Position numbers and translations under genes: made by a program
DNA from: Pseudomonadota bacterium
GTDB lineage: Bacteria; Pseudomonadota; Alphaproteobacteria; Rhizobiales; Xanthobacteraceae
Length of the DNA stretch: 64,000 nucleotides
Reading direction: 5' to 3'
Assembly (NCBI GenBank): GCA_018242205.1
Contig: JAFECJ010000001.1
Coordinates: forward strand, 157,735-221,734
The notes under the pieces: generated by a model
Database searches by the model: none
Seen by the model: the letters and a program-made list of their open reading frames with translations, nothing else
Told to the model about the DNA's origin: nothing
In this document: positions 25,101-34,459 of the stretch, one piece after another
Layout: each line of letters opens with the position of its first letter
Numbering within the stretch: position 1 is the stretch's first letter

Positions 25101-25187
25101 CGTCATGGCCGGGCTTGTCCCGGCCATCCGCGTCTTCCTTCTGAAGAATGAAAGGCGTGGATGCCCGGCACAAGGCCGGGCATGACG
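25101..25187. repeat. REP-like long hairpin repeat
   Basis: Two 32-bp arms (25101-25132 and 25156-25187) pair with only a few mismatches; each contains two shorter G+C palindromes (GGCCGGG...). Such elements sit between genes across rhizobial genomes. It lies between the GntR gene and udh. Confidence 0.75.
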
Positions 25188-25219
25188 AAGGAAAAGTCAA
25201 ACTGGGAAGAGACTCGAGC

Positions 25220-26023
25220 ATGAAACTCCTCGTCACCGGCGCCGCCGGAGGTGTCGGCACACGCCTGCGCCAGATGCTGCCTGCGATCTATAACGACATC
25301 CGCTGGAGCGACATTACCACGCCGGCCGACCTCGCCCCCGGCGCCGAATTCGTCGCCGCCGATCTCGCCAGGATGAACGAGGTCGAGAAGATCGTCGCCG
25401 GCGTCGATGGCATCGTCCATCTCGGCGGCTTCTCGGTCGAAGGCCCGTGGGAGACCATCCTGCAGGCCAACATCGTCGGCTGTTACAATCTGTTCGAGGC
25501 GGCCTACCGCGCGAATGTCAAGCGCGTGATCTTCGCCACCTCGAACCACGCCGTCGGCATGTATCCGCGCGACCAGAAGATCGGCGTCAACGTCACCGTG
25601 CGGCCGGACTCGCGCTACGGTATCTCCAAATGCTTTGGCGAGGCGGTCGGTGCCTTCTACGCGGACAAGCACGGCCTGCGCGTCACCTGCATCCGGATCG
25701 GCAACTTCGCCGATACGCCGATCGACAAGCGCCGGCTGTCGATCTTCCTGCACCCGGAAGATCTGGTGCAGTTGCTGCGCATCGGCCTGGAGCATCCGGA
25801 CATCAAGTACGAGATTTTCTACGGCGCCTCCGACAATGCCGCCGCCTGGTGGGACAATTCCAACGCGCAAAAGTTCGGCTACCGGCCGAAGCACAAGGCC
25901 GAGGATTTCCGTGCCGAGGCCCTTGCAGCGCAGCAAAAACTGCCACCGGACCCGGTCGGTGACTATTTCCAGGGCGGTGCCTTTTCCAGCGCCGAATACG
26001 ACGCCGACAGGCGTCTAGGCTAA
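25220..26023 (+). CDS. udh: Uronate dehydrogenase (NAD-dependent SDR)
   Basis: The 267-residue protein is a short-chain dehydrogenase/epimerase-type enzyme. The NAD site is VTGAAGGVGTRLR at residues 5-17, and the catalytic pair is in RYGISKCFGE (YxxxK). The segments HLGGFSVEGPWETILQANIVG, FATSNHAVGMYPR and YGASDNAAAWWDNSNA match uronate dehydrogenases, which oxidise galacturonate or glucuronate to aldarolactones. GGGAAGA precedes the ATG at 25220. With the TRAP importer and GntR regulator it forms a likely uronate uptake and oxidation locus. Confidence 0.88.
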   Translation: MKLLVTGAAGGVGTRLRQMLPAIYNDIRWSDITTPADLAPGAEFVAADLARMNEVEKIVAGVDGIVHLGGFSVEGPWETILQANIVGCYNLFEAAYRANVKRVIFATSNHAVGMYPRDQKIGVNVTVRPDSRYGISKCFGEAVGAFYADKHGLRVTCIRIGNFADTPIDKRRLSIFLHPEDLVQLLRIGLEHPDIKYEIFYGASDNAAAWWDNSNAQKFGYRPKHKAEDFRAEALAAQQKLPPDPVGDYFQGGAFSSAEYDADRRLG

Positions 26024-26052
26024 CCACCCCAGCGAAAACGTCATGCGGCAAC

Positions 26053-26079
26053 GGCCGACCCTATGCTATAGGGTCGGCC
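26053..26079. promoter_or_regulatory. Perfect 27-bp palindrome before malic enzyme gene
   Basis: Arms of 12 bp (26053-26064 and 26068-26079) flank three bases. There is no T-run, so it is a weak terminator for udh or an operator for the malic enzyme gene 28 bp downstream. Confidence 0.5.
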
Positions 26080-26107
26080 TTGGGATCATGTTGCCGGGAC
26101 TATAGTT

Positions 26108-27838
26108 TTGCTGAACCGCCCCCTGAACAAACACGATACGATCACCCTGCCCGCTGACCTCTTCGGTTACCGCCTCCTGGCCGACCCGCGCCTGAACAAG
26201 GGCACGGCCTTCACCGAGGAGGAACGGTCCGCTTTCCTGCTGCACGGGCTGTTGCCGCCGACCGTGGTCTCGATCGAGGAACAGGCGGGCCGCCGCCTGC
26301 AGGCCTTCCGCGAATTCCACACCGACCTCGAGCGCTACGCCTTCCTGCGCGACCTCCAGGACACGAACGAGACATTGTATTACGCGCTGCTCGGCAAGAA
26401 CGTCGAGGAGCTCTTGCCGATTGTCTACACGCCGACCGTCGGCGCCGGCTGCGCCTCGTTCAGCCGGCTGTTCCGCAAGCCGCGCGGCGTGTTCTTGTCG
26501 ATCCCGCACCGCAAGCAGATCCGCCAGATCCTGTCGAATCCGCAATTCGACAAGACCGAGGTCATCGTCGTCACCGACGGCGAGCGCATCCTCGGCCTCG
26601 GCGACCAGGGTGCCGGCGGCATGGGCATCCCGATCGGCAAGCTGGCGCTGTACACCGCCTGCGGCGGCATCGACCCGGCGACGGCGCTGCCGATCCTGCT
26701 CGACGTCGGCACCGACAACGAGGCCAACCTCAACGATCCGCTTTACATCGGCTGGCGGCACAAGCGCGTGCGCGGCGAGGAATACGATGCCTTCGTCGCC
26801 GAATTCATCGACGCGGTGACCGAGCGCTGGCCGCACGTTCTGCTGCAGTGGGAAGACTTCGCCAAGGGCAACGCCACGCGCCTGCTCGACACGTACCGCG
26901 ACCGGCTGTGCAGCTTCAACGACGACATCCAGGGCACCGCCGCGGTCGCGACCGGCACCCTGCTCGCCGCAATCAACGTCACCGGTGAACCGCTGACGCA
27001 GCAGCGCATCGCCATTCTCGGCGGCGGTTCGGCCGGCTGCGGCATCGCCAATCTTTTGATGGCGGCGATGGTCGATGCCGGCCTCGATCGCCAGGAAGCG
27101 GCGAGCCGTTTCTATTTGGTCGATAAGGACGGCCTGCTGACCGACGGCATGAACGATCTGGCGCCATTCCAGGTGCCCTTCGTGCAGAAGCGTGACGCGC
27201 TGGCGCACTGGAATCTCGGCAATCCGAGCCGCATCACCTTGCTCGACGTCGTCTATAACGCCAAGCCGACGGCGCTGATCGGCGTCTCGGCGCAAGCTGG
27301 CGCTTTCACCGAAAGCGTGGTGCGCGGCATGGCCAAACACAACAAGCGGCCGATCATCTTCCCGCTGTCGAATCCGATCTCCTGCGCCGAAGCGACGCCG
27401 GCCGACGTCGAGGTCTGGAGCGAAGGCCGTGCGCTGATCGGCGCCGGTTCGCCGTTCCCGCCGATCAAACGCAACGGCAAGGCCTTCTCGGTCGACCAGA
27501 CCAACAACTCCTATATCTTCCCGGGCGTCGGCTTAGGGGCCATCGCGACGCGGGCGCGGCGCATCACCGACACCATGTTCATGGCCGCCGCCAAGGCGCT
27601 GGCCGAGATGTCGCCGGCGCGGCACGACCCGGACGCCAATCTCCTGCCGCGCGTCACCCAACTCCGCGATGTCGCGGTGGCGGTGGCGGTCGCCGTCGGC
27701 AAGCAGGCTTTTGCCGAAGGCCTGACCGAGGGCGTCACCGAGGACAGCATCGAGGACGCGGTTCGCGCCAAGATGTGGGCGCCGAAGTATTTGAATTACG
27801 TGAGGGCCGCCGACGGCGATGGCGCGTCTTTGACATAG
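26108..27838 (+). CDS. maeA: NAD-type malic enzyme (SfcA/MaeA)
   Basis: Malic enzyme converts malate to pyruvate and CO2 with reduction of NAD(P). The 576-residue product is of the long SfcA type rather than the MaeB type that is usual in rhizobia. Visible motifs are the substrate segment LPIVYTPTVG, GERILGLGDQGAGGMGIPIGK, the metal site FNDDIQGTA and the nucleotide loop ILGGGSAGCGIA. The start is a TTG at 26108, with GGGA about 10 bases before. The 27-bp palindrome just upstream may regulate it. Confidence 0.9.
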   Translation: MLNRPLNKHDTITLPADLFGYRLLADPRLNKGTAFTEEERSAFLLHGLLPPTVVSIEEQAGRRLQAFREFHTDLERYAFLRDLQDTNETLYYALLGKNVEELLPIVYTPTVGAGCASFSRLFRKPRGVFLSIPHRKQIRQILSNPQFDKTEVIVVTDGERILGLGDQGAGGMGIPIGKLALYTACGGIDPATALPILLDVGTDNEANLNDPLYIGWRHKRVRGEEYDAFVAEFIDAVTERWPHVLLQWEDFAKGNATRLLDTYRDRLCSFNDDIQGTAAVATGTLLAAINVTGEPLTQQRIAILGGGSAGCGIANLLMAAMVDAGLDRQEAASRFYLVDKDGLLTDGMNDLAPFQVPFVQKRDALAHWNLGNPSRITLLDVVYNAKPTALIGVSAQAGAFTESVVRGMAKHNKRPIIFPLSNPISCAEATPADVEVWSEGRALIGAGSPFPPIKRNGKAFSVDQTNNSYIFPGVGLGAIATRARRITDTMFMAAAKALAEMSPARHDPDANLLPRVTQLRDVAVAVAVAVGKQAFAEGLTEGVTEDSIEDAVRAKMWAPKYLNYVRAADGDGASLT

Positions 27839-27850
27839 CCGCGCGCCACC

Positions 27851-28483
27851 ATGTCTCTCACCGCCACCCTCCTCCAGCTCTCCATCCTCCACATCCTGAT
27901 GGCGATGATCCCCGGTCCCAACACCGTGGTCGTCAGCTACGTCTCGGCGCGGGTGTCGCGCCGCGCCGGAATGCTCGCGGTCGGCGGCGTCGTCCTCGGC
28001 TCGGCGATCTGGGTGATGCTGTCGATGTTTGGCGTCGGCGTGTTGCTGCTCGAGGCCGGCATGGTCTATCGCGCGCTGCGCTGGATCGGCGCCGGCTACC
28101 TCGTCTATGTCGGCATCCGCATGCTGCGCGCCGGCGTCACGACAGGCGGCGATCAGCGGCCGCCACAGGGCGCGCGCTCGCCGCTGCTGGCTGGTCTGTT
28201 GACCACCTTGTCCAATCCGAAATCGGCGGTGTTCTGGACCAGCGTCTTCGTCGTCGTGGTGCCGGCGCATGCGCCGATCTGGTTCTATGCCGCTGTGGTG
28301 GCGCTGATCGTCGTGCAGTCCTTTGCCTGGTACGCTTTCGTCGCGCTCGTGCTGTCGACCGACTTCGTCCGCCGGCATTATTTGCGTCTGGCGCAATGGC
28401 TCGACCGCCTCGCCGGCGTCATCATGATCGGGCTCGGCCTCAGGCTCGCCTACGAACTGCGCAACGAGGTCATCGGACGCTGA
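27851..28483 (+). CDS. LysE/RhtB-family exporter
   Basis: The 210-residue protein has six predicted helices and the LysE family start LLQLSILHILMAMIPGPNTVVV, where the Pro-Gly-Pro-Asn motif is diagnostic. The central GLLTTLSNPKSAVFWTSVF is also typical. Family members export amino acids; the substrate here is unknown. The gene follows malic enzyme by 12 bp and its stop shares a base with the next start, so the genes are probably co-transcribed. Confidence 0.9.
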   Translation: MSLTATLLQLSILHILMAMIPGPNTVVVSYVSARVSRRAGMLAVGGVVLGSAIWVMLSMFGVGVLLLEAGMVYRALRWIGAGYLVYVGIRMLRAGVTTGGDQRPPQGARSPLLAGLLTTLSNPKSAVFWTSVFVVVVPAHAPIWFYAAVVALIVVQSFAWYAFVALVLSTDFVRRHYLRLAQWLDRLAGVIMIGLGLRLAYELRNEVIGR

Positions 28484-28896
28484 TGCAAAAGACCGACTAT
28501 CCGCTCTGGGCCCGCGACACCATCCGCTACGGCGACACAGACCGGCAGGGTCACGTCAACAACGCGGTGTTCTCGACTTTCCTCGAGACCGGCCGCGTCC
28601 AGTTCCTGATGAACTCCGGCCGGCCGATCCGCGCGCCGGGCTCGAGCTTCGTCATCGTCCGACTGGTGCTCGACTTCAAAGCCGAAATGCTGTGGCCGGG
28701 CGAAGCCGACATCGGCAGCCGGGTGAAGAGCGTCGGCAAGTCGTCATTCACCTTGGAGCAGATCATCCTGCAGGGCGAGACGGTCACCGCGATCGCCGAG
28801 ACCGTGATGGTCATGGTCAACGAACAGACGCGCAAGGCGCAGGCTTTGCCCGAGACCTCCGTTGCCGCGCTCAAGGCGCTGCAGGTGGCGCCGTGA
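28483..28896 (+). CDS. Acyl-CoA thioesterase (4HBT hot-dog fold)
   Basis: The 137-residue product has the 4-hydroxybenzoyl-CoA thioesterase pattern RYGDTDRQGHVNNAVFSTFLETGRVQF, in which the Asp is the catalytic residue and the following HVNN is conserved. Enzymes of this type cleave acyl-CoA esters in the cytoplasm. The ATG overlaps the LysE stop by one base. Confidence 0.88.
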   Translation: MQKTDYPLWARDTIRYGDTDRQGHVNNAVFSTFLETGRVQFLMNSGRPIRAPGSSFVIVRLVLDFKAEMLWPGEADIGSRVKSVGKSSFTLEQIILQGETVTAIAETVMVMVNEQTRKAQALPETSVAALKALQVAP

Positions 28897-29216
28897 CGGC
28901 GCCCGCCGCATCGCGCCTGATCGGCACCCTCGCCGCTTTGATGGTGGCGCCGGCCTTCGCCCAGGACATTCGCGGCCTCGAAGTCTGCACTGCGGAAAAG
29001 CAGATGGAGCGCCGCACCTCGTGCCTGCAGGCCAACACCGACTTCCTGCAGCAAGCGCTCGAACGCCAGCGCCGCGAGGCGCAGAAGAAGCAGGCCGCGG
29101 CCGACGCCGAAATCGCTGCGCTGAAAGATCGCATTGCCAAACTGGAAGCCGATCTCGCCAATCTGAAGAAGGCCGCCGCGCCGGCGAGCAAGGACGGCGC
29201 GGCACCCAAGAAATAA
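28893..29216 (+). CDS. Small periplasmic coiled-coil protein
   Basis: The 107-residue product starts at a GTG that overlaps the thioesterase stop by four bases. It has a signal peptide (residues 1-24, ending PAFAQ), two Cys (EVCTAEK, TSCLQAN) and a coiled coil at about 50-92 (LERQRREAQKKQAAADAEIA). It ends in an Ala/Lys tail. The function is unknown. Confidence 0.72.
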   Translation: MTAPAASRLIGTLAALMVAPAFAQDIRGLEVCTAEKQMERRTSCLQANTDFLQQALERQRREAQKKQAAADAEIAALKDRIAKLEADLANLKKAAAPASKDGAAPKK

Positions 29217-29237
29217 GACGAGCCACAACAAATCCCC

Positions 29238-30995
29238 ATGGCGCTCATTCGTCTCTACGGTCGTGTGCTGGCGCTGCTCGGCTCCGAGGCCCGGCTCGCT
29301 TGGGCGATCGCCTTCGGCAATCTGGCGCTGGCGACCGCGCAATTCGCCGAGCCGGTGCTGCTCGGCCGCATCATCGACACCTTGAGCGCGGGGCAAGCCT
29401 CGCACACCCCGCCGTCGTGGCAGCATCTCACCGCGCTGATGTCGGCCTGGGCGGGCTTCGGCATCTTCACCATCGTCGCCGGCACGCTGATCGCGCTGCA
29501 CGCCGACCGCCTCGCCCATCGGCGCCGCCAGGTGGTGCTGACGCGCTATTTCGAGCACGTGCTCGAACTGCCGCTCAGCTATCACGGTAACACCCATTCC
29601 GGCCGCCTGATGAAGGTGATGCTGGAAGGCACCGACGCGCTGTGGGGCCTGTGGCTGGGCTTCTTCCGCGAGCATTTCGCAGCCATCATCGGACTTCTGG
29701 TGCTGCTGCCGGTGTCACTTTTCATCAACTGGCGGCTGGCAAGTCTGCTGATCGTGCTCTGCATCGTGTTCGCGTTCCTGACCGCGATCATCGTGCGCAA
29801 GACCGGCTCGATGCAGGAAGAGGTCAACCAGCATTATTCGGACCTCGCCGAACGAGCCTCCGACACGCTCGGCAATATCGCGCTGGTGCAGAGCTTCTCG
29901 CGGCTCGAGCAGGAAGTCACCGAGTTGAAGCAGATCGTCGAACGGCTGCTCGCGGCGCAGATGCCGGTGCTGTCATGGTGGGCGCTCGCCACGGTGCTGA
30001 CCCGCACCGCGACCACGCTCGCCGTTCTGGCGATCATCGTCGTCGGCACCTGGCTCAATCTTCGCGGCGAAGCGACCATCGGTCAGATGGTGACGTTCAT
30101 GAGTTTTGCTGGGCTGATCATCTCGCGCATGGAGCATACCGTCGCCTTCGTCGACGATCTGGTCAGCCATGTCGGCCAGCTCATCGAATTCTTCCAGGTC
30201 TGGGACACTATCCCGGACATCCGCGATAAACCCGGCGCCGTCGATCCGGGCCGGCTTTCCGGCAACATCCGCTTCAACGACGTGTCGTTCTCCTATGACG
30301 GAAGACGGCAGGCCGCGGACCATCTCAGCTTCGCAGTCAAACCCGGCGAGACCATCGCGCTGGTCGGCGCCACGGGCGCCGGCAAATCGACCGCCATCGC
30401 GCTTCTGCACCGCGCCTTCGATCCGCAATCCGGCAGCATCGAGGCCGACGGCATCGACATCCGCGACCTCAAGCTCGTCTCGCTGCGCCGTAATATCGGC
30501 GTGGTGTTCCAGGAAGCGCTGTTGTTCAACCGCTCGATCGCCGAGAACCTGCGCGTCGGCAAGCCGGACGCCAGCGACGATGAAATCCGCGAAGCGGCGC
30601 GCCGCGCCCAGGCGCTGGAGTTCATCGAGCGCAAATTCCACGGCTTCAAGGAAGTCGTTGGCGAGCGCGGCCGCTCGCTATCGGGCGGCGAGCGTCAGCG
30701 CCTGTCGATCGCGCGGGCGCTCCTGAAGAACCCGCCGATCCTCATTCTTGATGAAGCCACCAGCGCGCTCGATGCCGCCACCGAAGTGAAGGTGATGGCC
30801 GCGCTCGATGAGGTCATGAAGGACCGCACCACCTTCGTCATCGCCCACCGGCTCTCCACCGTGCGCAACGCCACGCGCATCCTGGTGTTCGAGCACGGCC
30901 GCATCGTCGAAAGCGGCACCTTCGACGACCTGGTAGCGCAAGGCGGCCGCTTTGCCGAACTCGCCAAGGCGCAGTTCATGGTGGCGGGCGGCTGA
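29238..30995 (+). CDS. ndvA: ABC exporter, NdvA/ChvA-like (beta-1,2-glucan type)
   Basis: The 585-residue half transporter has six helices in the first 320 residues, then an ATPase domain with Walker [10 protein letters not shown] (near 380), signature LSGGERQR and Walker [13 protein letters not shown]. The N-terminal [17 protein letters not shown] and overall length match NdvA/ChvA, which export cyclic beta-1,2-glucan used in osmotic adaptation and host infection. It is close to that family but could carry another glycan or lipid. No ndvB synthase gene is in the window. Confidence 0.85.
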   Translation: MALIRLYGRVLALLGSEARLAWAIAFGNLALATAQFAEPVLLGRIIDTLSAGQASHTPPSWQHLTALMSAWAGFGIFTIVAGTLIALHADRLAHRRRQVVLTRYFEHVLELPLSYHGNTHSGRLMKVMLEGTDALWGLWLGFFREHFAAIIGLLVLLPVSLFINWRLASLLIVLCIVFAFLTAIIVRKTGSMQEEVNQHYSDLAERASDTLGNIALVQSFSRLEQEVTELKQIVERLLAAQMPVLSWWALATVLTRTATTLAVLAIIVVGTWLNLRGEATIGQMVTFMSFAGLIISRMEHTVAFVDDLVSHVGQLIEFFQVWDTIPDIRDKPGAVDPGRLSGNIRFNDVSFSYDGRRQAADHLSFAVKPGETIALVGATGAGKSTAIALLHRAFDPQSGSIEADGIDIRDLKLVSLRRNIGVVFQEALLFNRSIAENLRVGKPDASDDEIREAARRAQALEFIERKFHGFKEVVGERGRSLSGGERQRLSIARALLKNPPILILDEATSALDAATEVKVMAALDEVMKDRTTFVIAHRLSTVRNATRILVFEHGRIVESGTFDDLVAQGGRFAELAKAQFMVAGG

Positions 30996-31086
30996 CACAA
31001 CGGACGCCTGTTGCCTCCGCGCGCGGGCAGCAAAGCCGCGCAATCGATTGCGCCATCGTGTGGTGCATCGCCGGGCCCCTCGGCCG

Positions 31087-31545
31087 CTACAGAACTTTAT
31101 CCATGTCGACGATCGTAAACTCCGGACGCGCCGGGTTGGGGCGGCGTCCCGTCTCGACATAGCCGAGCTTTTGATAGAGCGCGATGTTTCGCGCCATCAG
31201 CGCATTCGTATAGAGCGTCATTGAGCGCTTGCCGTTTGCTTTGGCGCGCCGCTCGGCCTCGCCGATGAGACGAGGGCCGATGCCCTGCCCGGCATGGTCC
31301 GGATCGACGGCGACGCTGAAGATGAGGTCGTGATCCGCCGCGGGCGCGACGACGATGAGGCCGACCACACCTTTGTCATCGCACGCCAGGAGAATCTCGC
31401 CGCGCGCCAGACGCGGCGCGTGATCCTCCGTCACCGGTTGCGCGGGATAGCCGATGACCGGCAGCCAGACGGAATAGGCCTTTTGCGTGAGGCTATGGAT
31501 AACGGCGAGATCCGCCGGCTGCGCGCTTCTGATTGTGACCGTCAT
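31087..31545 (-). CDS. GNAT-family N-acetyltransferase
   Basis: The 152-residue product has the GNAT fold, with the acetyl-CoA loop in the strand FSVAVDPDHAGQGIGPRLIGEAER (Gln/Arg-x-x-Gly pattern) and the C-terminal NIALYQKLGYVETGRR. The target is unknown. The ATG at 31545 (MTVTIRSAQ) follows GAGCGGA and is preferred over a GTG at 31575. It stands alone, facing the ABC exporter gene. Confidence 0.88.
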   Translation of the reverse strand: MTVTIRSAQPADLAVIHSLTQKAYSVWLPVIGYPAQPVTEDHAPRLARGEILLACDDKGVVGLIVVAPAADHDLIFSVAVDPDHAGQGIGPRLIGEAERRAKANGKRSMTLYTNALMARNIALYQKLGYVETGRRPNPARPEFTIVDMDKVL

Positions 31546-31676
31546 TCCGCTCGGCCTCTGTTGCAGATAGTCCACGAGACCAGCTAGGCGGCGCCAAGGT
31601 CAAGTCCGGGCTCGCGCCCTTCAGAACACAAAAAAAGCGGCGTCCCTGGCGTCGCCTGTTTCGCGAAGACGGTTGC

Positions 31677-32378
31677 TCACCAATGATAATTCAGTCCCGC
31701 GCGCAGGATGTCTTCGGTGATCGGTGCCTTCAGCGTGTTGGTGCCGGAGGCGGCGCCCATGAAGGTCGCGGTGCCGAGGTCGATGTGCAGGTACTCGGCC
31801 TTGGCGCTCCAGTTTTTGGTGAAGCCGTATTCGACGCCGGCGCCGGCGGTCCATCCCGCCTTGGTGTCGCGTGACGTGACCCCGGGCTGCACCGCCTTGA
31901 TGTCGCCATAAGCCAGACCGCCGGTGACGTAAGGCAGGAAGCTGCCGAAGGCATAGCCGAGCCGCGCCCGCGTGGTGCCGAACCAATTCTGCTCGGTGCG
32001 GCATTGGCCGCCACCGTCGGCGGCGCAGACGGCGCCATTGGTTGTCGAACCGGACAGATGCGCCCAGTCGAGATCGGTTTCGAGACCGAGCACGGTGTTG
32101 CCGACCTGCCAATTGTAACCGAGCTGGCCGCCGAGCAGACCGCCCCGCGTGTCGAACTTACCCGAACCGGCGCCGAGCGCCGGATCGTCCCAGCTCGAGC
32201 GGCCGAGCGCGTAGCCGCCATTGAGGCCGAGATAGAAGCCGCGCCAGTCGAACGCTTGCGGCGGCGGCGCCTTGTAGACCGGCGAGGCTTGGATATGGGG
32301 CGGCAAGTCGGCCGCCAGCGCCGGCACGCTCAGCGCCGTCGCCACAACACCCGCTGTCAGGATCGCCGAAAGCTTCAT
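31677..32378 (-). CDS. Omp31-like outer-membrane beta-barrel protein
   Basis: The 233-residue product has a signal peptide (MKLSAILTAGVVATALSVPALAA) and eight-strand barrel features: FDWRGFYLGLNGGYALG, GGLLGGQLGYNWQVGN, a paired Cys loop (AVCAADGGGQCRTEQ), and the final LRAGLNYHW with an aromatic C-terminus. This is the Omp25/31 family of rhizobial surface proteins. A GTG at 32384 could add two residues. Confidence 0.92.
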   Translation of the reverse strand: MKLSAILTAGVVATALSVPALAADLPPHIQASPVYKAPPPQAFDWRGFYLGLNGGYALGRSSWDDPALGAGSGKFDTRGGLLGGQLGYNWQVGNTVLGLETDLDWAHLSGSTTNGAVCAADGGGQCRTEQNWFGTTRARLGYAFGSFLPYVTGGLAYGDIKAVQPGVTSRDTKAGWTAGAGVEYGFTKNWSAKAEYLHIDLGTATFMGAASGTNTLKAPITEDILRAGLNYHW

Positions 32379-32554
32379 CACCACCCCTGCGCTTCACGAA
32401 CATCCATCAACGCGCTCAAGCCGCCGGCGTTGCGTGCCACGCGCCTCGGCCTTTAGGTAGTTACAAGTTGGTCATGGAAAAAGGCCCGCGAATGACCGCG
32501 TTATGTCGTCGGCCGGGCAGCAGCCGCCGCGCTTTCGCCGCCGATTGGCCGCAA

Positions 32555-33193
32555 TCAGCGACCGCCGCCGTTCTTCGCCAGCATTTGCGGCGCCAGTTCG
32601 CGCCATTGGCGCAACGCCGCGCGGAAGTCAGCCCGCGAAACATGCCCGGCCGCGGTCAGCGCCATGCCGCGCAGCAGATAGTGCGTCATGCGCACGAAGG
32701 CTTGGACGCGGGCGCGCGCATAGCCCTCCTTCACCAGCGCGTCGATCCAGATGTCGTCGTGGCTCTGGCGATATTCGTCGTAGAGCGCGTGGTAGATCTT
32801 CGCCAAGGGCTTGTCGGTGCGCGCCGCCATCTGCAGTTCGAGCAGCGCCAGATAGACGCGGCTGAGGAAGAAGGATTCGGAATCGCTGAGAAAGCGCTCG
32901 ATGGTCGAGCGACCGTCGAGGCTGTCGGCGAGTTGTCGCGCGTGCTCCTGCGCCCGGATCAGCGCGGCGCGCCACGCCGCCGTTATCAGATCGTATTTCG
33001 ATGGAAAGTAATTCTCGCGGGCGCCGCGCGACACCTTGGCGCGCTTAGCCACCGCAATGGTGGAAAAGCGCGCATAGCCGTCATCGACCAGGAGATCGAT
33101 GGCGGCCTGCAGGATCGCCTCCTGTGTGGCGCGGCGGCGCTCCCCCTGCGTGCGCCGCGCCGGTTTCGCCGCCGCCAAGCGCTTCCTCGTCAT
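32555..33193 (-). CDS. TetR-family regulator coupled to MetE-like gene
   Basis: The 212-residue product has a TetR HTH at about 25-70 (AILQAAIDLLVDDGYARFSTIAVAKRAKVSRGARENYFPSK) and a helical ligand domain. The ATG at 33193 overlaps the stop of the MetE-like gene by four bases (ATGA), so translation is coupled, and this fixes the start. A perfect 18-bp palindrome upstream of the operon at 34442-34459 is the likely operator. Confidence 0.9.
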   Translation of the reverse strand: MTRKRLAAAKPARRTQGERRRATQEAILQAAIDLLVDDGYARFSTIAVAKRAKVSRGARENYFPSKYDLITAAWRAALIRAQEHARQLADSLDGRSTIERFLSDSESFFLSRVYLALLELQMAARTDKPLAKIYHALYDEYRQSHDDIWIDALVKEGYARARVQAFVRMTHYLLRGMALTAAGHVSRADFRAALRQWRELAPQMLAKNGGGR

Positions 33194-34350
33194 CGACCGC
33201 CCCAAACCTCATCGGCGACCTCGACCACCAGCGCCAGTTTGCGCCGCTCGATCTCCTCGGTGATCTTGTTGCCGTGATGGCTGGAGGCGAAGCCGCATTG
33301 CGGGCTGAGGCAGAGATCCTCGAGCGCCACGTATTTCGTCGCCTCCTCGATGCGACGCTTGAGATTGTCCTTGGTTTCCAGTTCCGGCGTTTTCGACGAC
33401 ACCAGGCCGAGCACGATCTTCTTGCCCTTGGGCACGAAGCGCAGCGGTTCGAAGCCGCCGGCTCGCTCGGTGTCGTATTCGAGGAAGAAGCCGTCGACGT
33501 CGGCGCGGTTGAACAGCACCTCGGCGACGGGATCGTAGCCGCCCTCCGCCATCCACATGCTCATGGCATTGCCGCGGCAGGTATGCATGGTCACGGCATG
33601 CGAAGGATCGCGGCCCTTGGTAATGGCGTTGATGATGTCGGTATAGAGCACCGCCAATGAGGCCGGGTCTTCGCCATCCTGCGCGATCTGACTCTGGATC
33701 GACGGATCGCACATCGTCGCGAACGACACGTCGTCGAGCTGCAGATAGGTGCAGCCGGCGGCGCGCAGGTCGGCGATCTCGGCGCGATAGGCCTTGACCA
33801 CGTCGGCCCAGAACTCGGCCATGTCGGGATAGGCGGTCTGGTCGACGACCTTGCGGCCGCCGCGCATGTGCATATAGGTCGGCGACGGGATGCAGAACTT
33901 CGGCGTCCGGCTCACGGCCGATTTCAGAAACGCGAAATGGTCGATCATGATCGGCCGGCTGCGCTTCACCTTGCCGTTGACCACCAGCATCGACGAGGTC
34001 TGTGCCACTGTGCCGTCGGCGCCCTTGAAGCTGACGGCGTAATTGCCGTGCGTCCATTCGATGCCGTCGAAGCCGGAGAGGAAGTCGACGTGCCAGAAGG
34101 CGCGGCGGAATTCGCCGTCGGTGACCGATTGCAGGCCGACGTCTTCCTGCAGCTTCACCACGTCGCGGATGGCGCGATCCTCGATGGTCCGCAGTTGCTC
34201 TTTGCTGATCGCGCCGCGCTCAGCCTGCTCGCGTGCTTCTTTCAGATAGGCCGGGCGCAGCAGGCTGCCGACATGATCGGCGCGAAACGGCGGGCATTGC
34301 GGCGCCGCGGACGGCTGGCGTTGCGTGGCGGCTTGACGATGCGCGGGCAT
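33190..34350 (-). CDS. Cobalamin-independent methionine synthase-like protein (MetE C-terminal type)
   Basis: The 386-residue protein resembles the C-terminal half of MetE, as in the YxjG/YxjH group. The zinc ligands can be matched: His and Cys in MHTCRGN, Glu in FFLEYD, and Cys in SPQCGFASS. RADHVGSLLRP at the start is typical. These proteins transfer methyl groups to homocysteine or a related thiol from a donor that is not settled. The ATG at 34350 follows GGGAGGA. The overlap with a TetR gene suggests control by a small ligand. Confidence 0.87.
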   Translation of the reverse strand: MPAHRQAATQRQPSAAPQCPPFRADHVGSLLRPAYLKEAREQAERGAISKEQLRTIEDRAIRDVVKLQEDVGLQSVTDGEFRRAFWHVDFLSGFDGIEWTHGNYAVSFKGADGTVAQTSSMLVVNGKVKRSRPIMIDHFAFLKSAVSRTPKFCIPSPTYMHMRGGRKVVDQTAYPDMAEFWADVVKAYRAEIADLRAAGCTYLQLDDVSFATMCDPSIQSQIAQDGEDPASLAVLYTDIINAITKGRDPSHAVTMHTCRGNAMSMWMAEGGYDPVAEVLFNRADVDGFFLEYDTERAGGFEPLRFVPKGKKIVLGLVSSKTPELETKDNLKRRIEEATKYVALEDLCLSPQCGFASSHHGNKITEEIERRKLALVVEVADEVWGGR

Positions 34351-34441
34351 TGATCGGTCCTCCCGGTTGTTGCCGCGGGCGTGGTCCGGCGCGCCCGCTG
34401 TTACCTGGAGCCTAGGGCAGCCCGGTGCGGCGATCAATGAT

Positions 34442-34459
34442 ATAAGCTATTTAGCTTAT
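34442..34459. promoter_or_regulatory. Perfect 18-bp palindrome, probable TetR operator
   Basis: ATAAGCTA-TT-TAGCTTAT is a perfect inverted repeat in an AT-rich pocket. It lies 92 bp before the MetE-like start and touches the stop codon of the 46-residue peptide gene. TetR proteins bind palindromes of this size. Confidence 0.65.
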
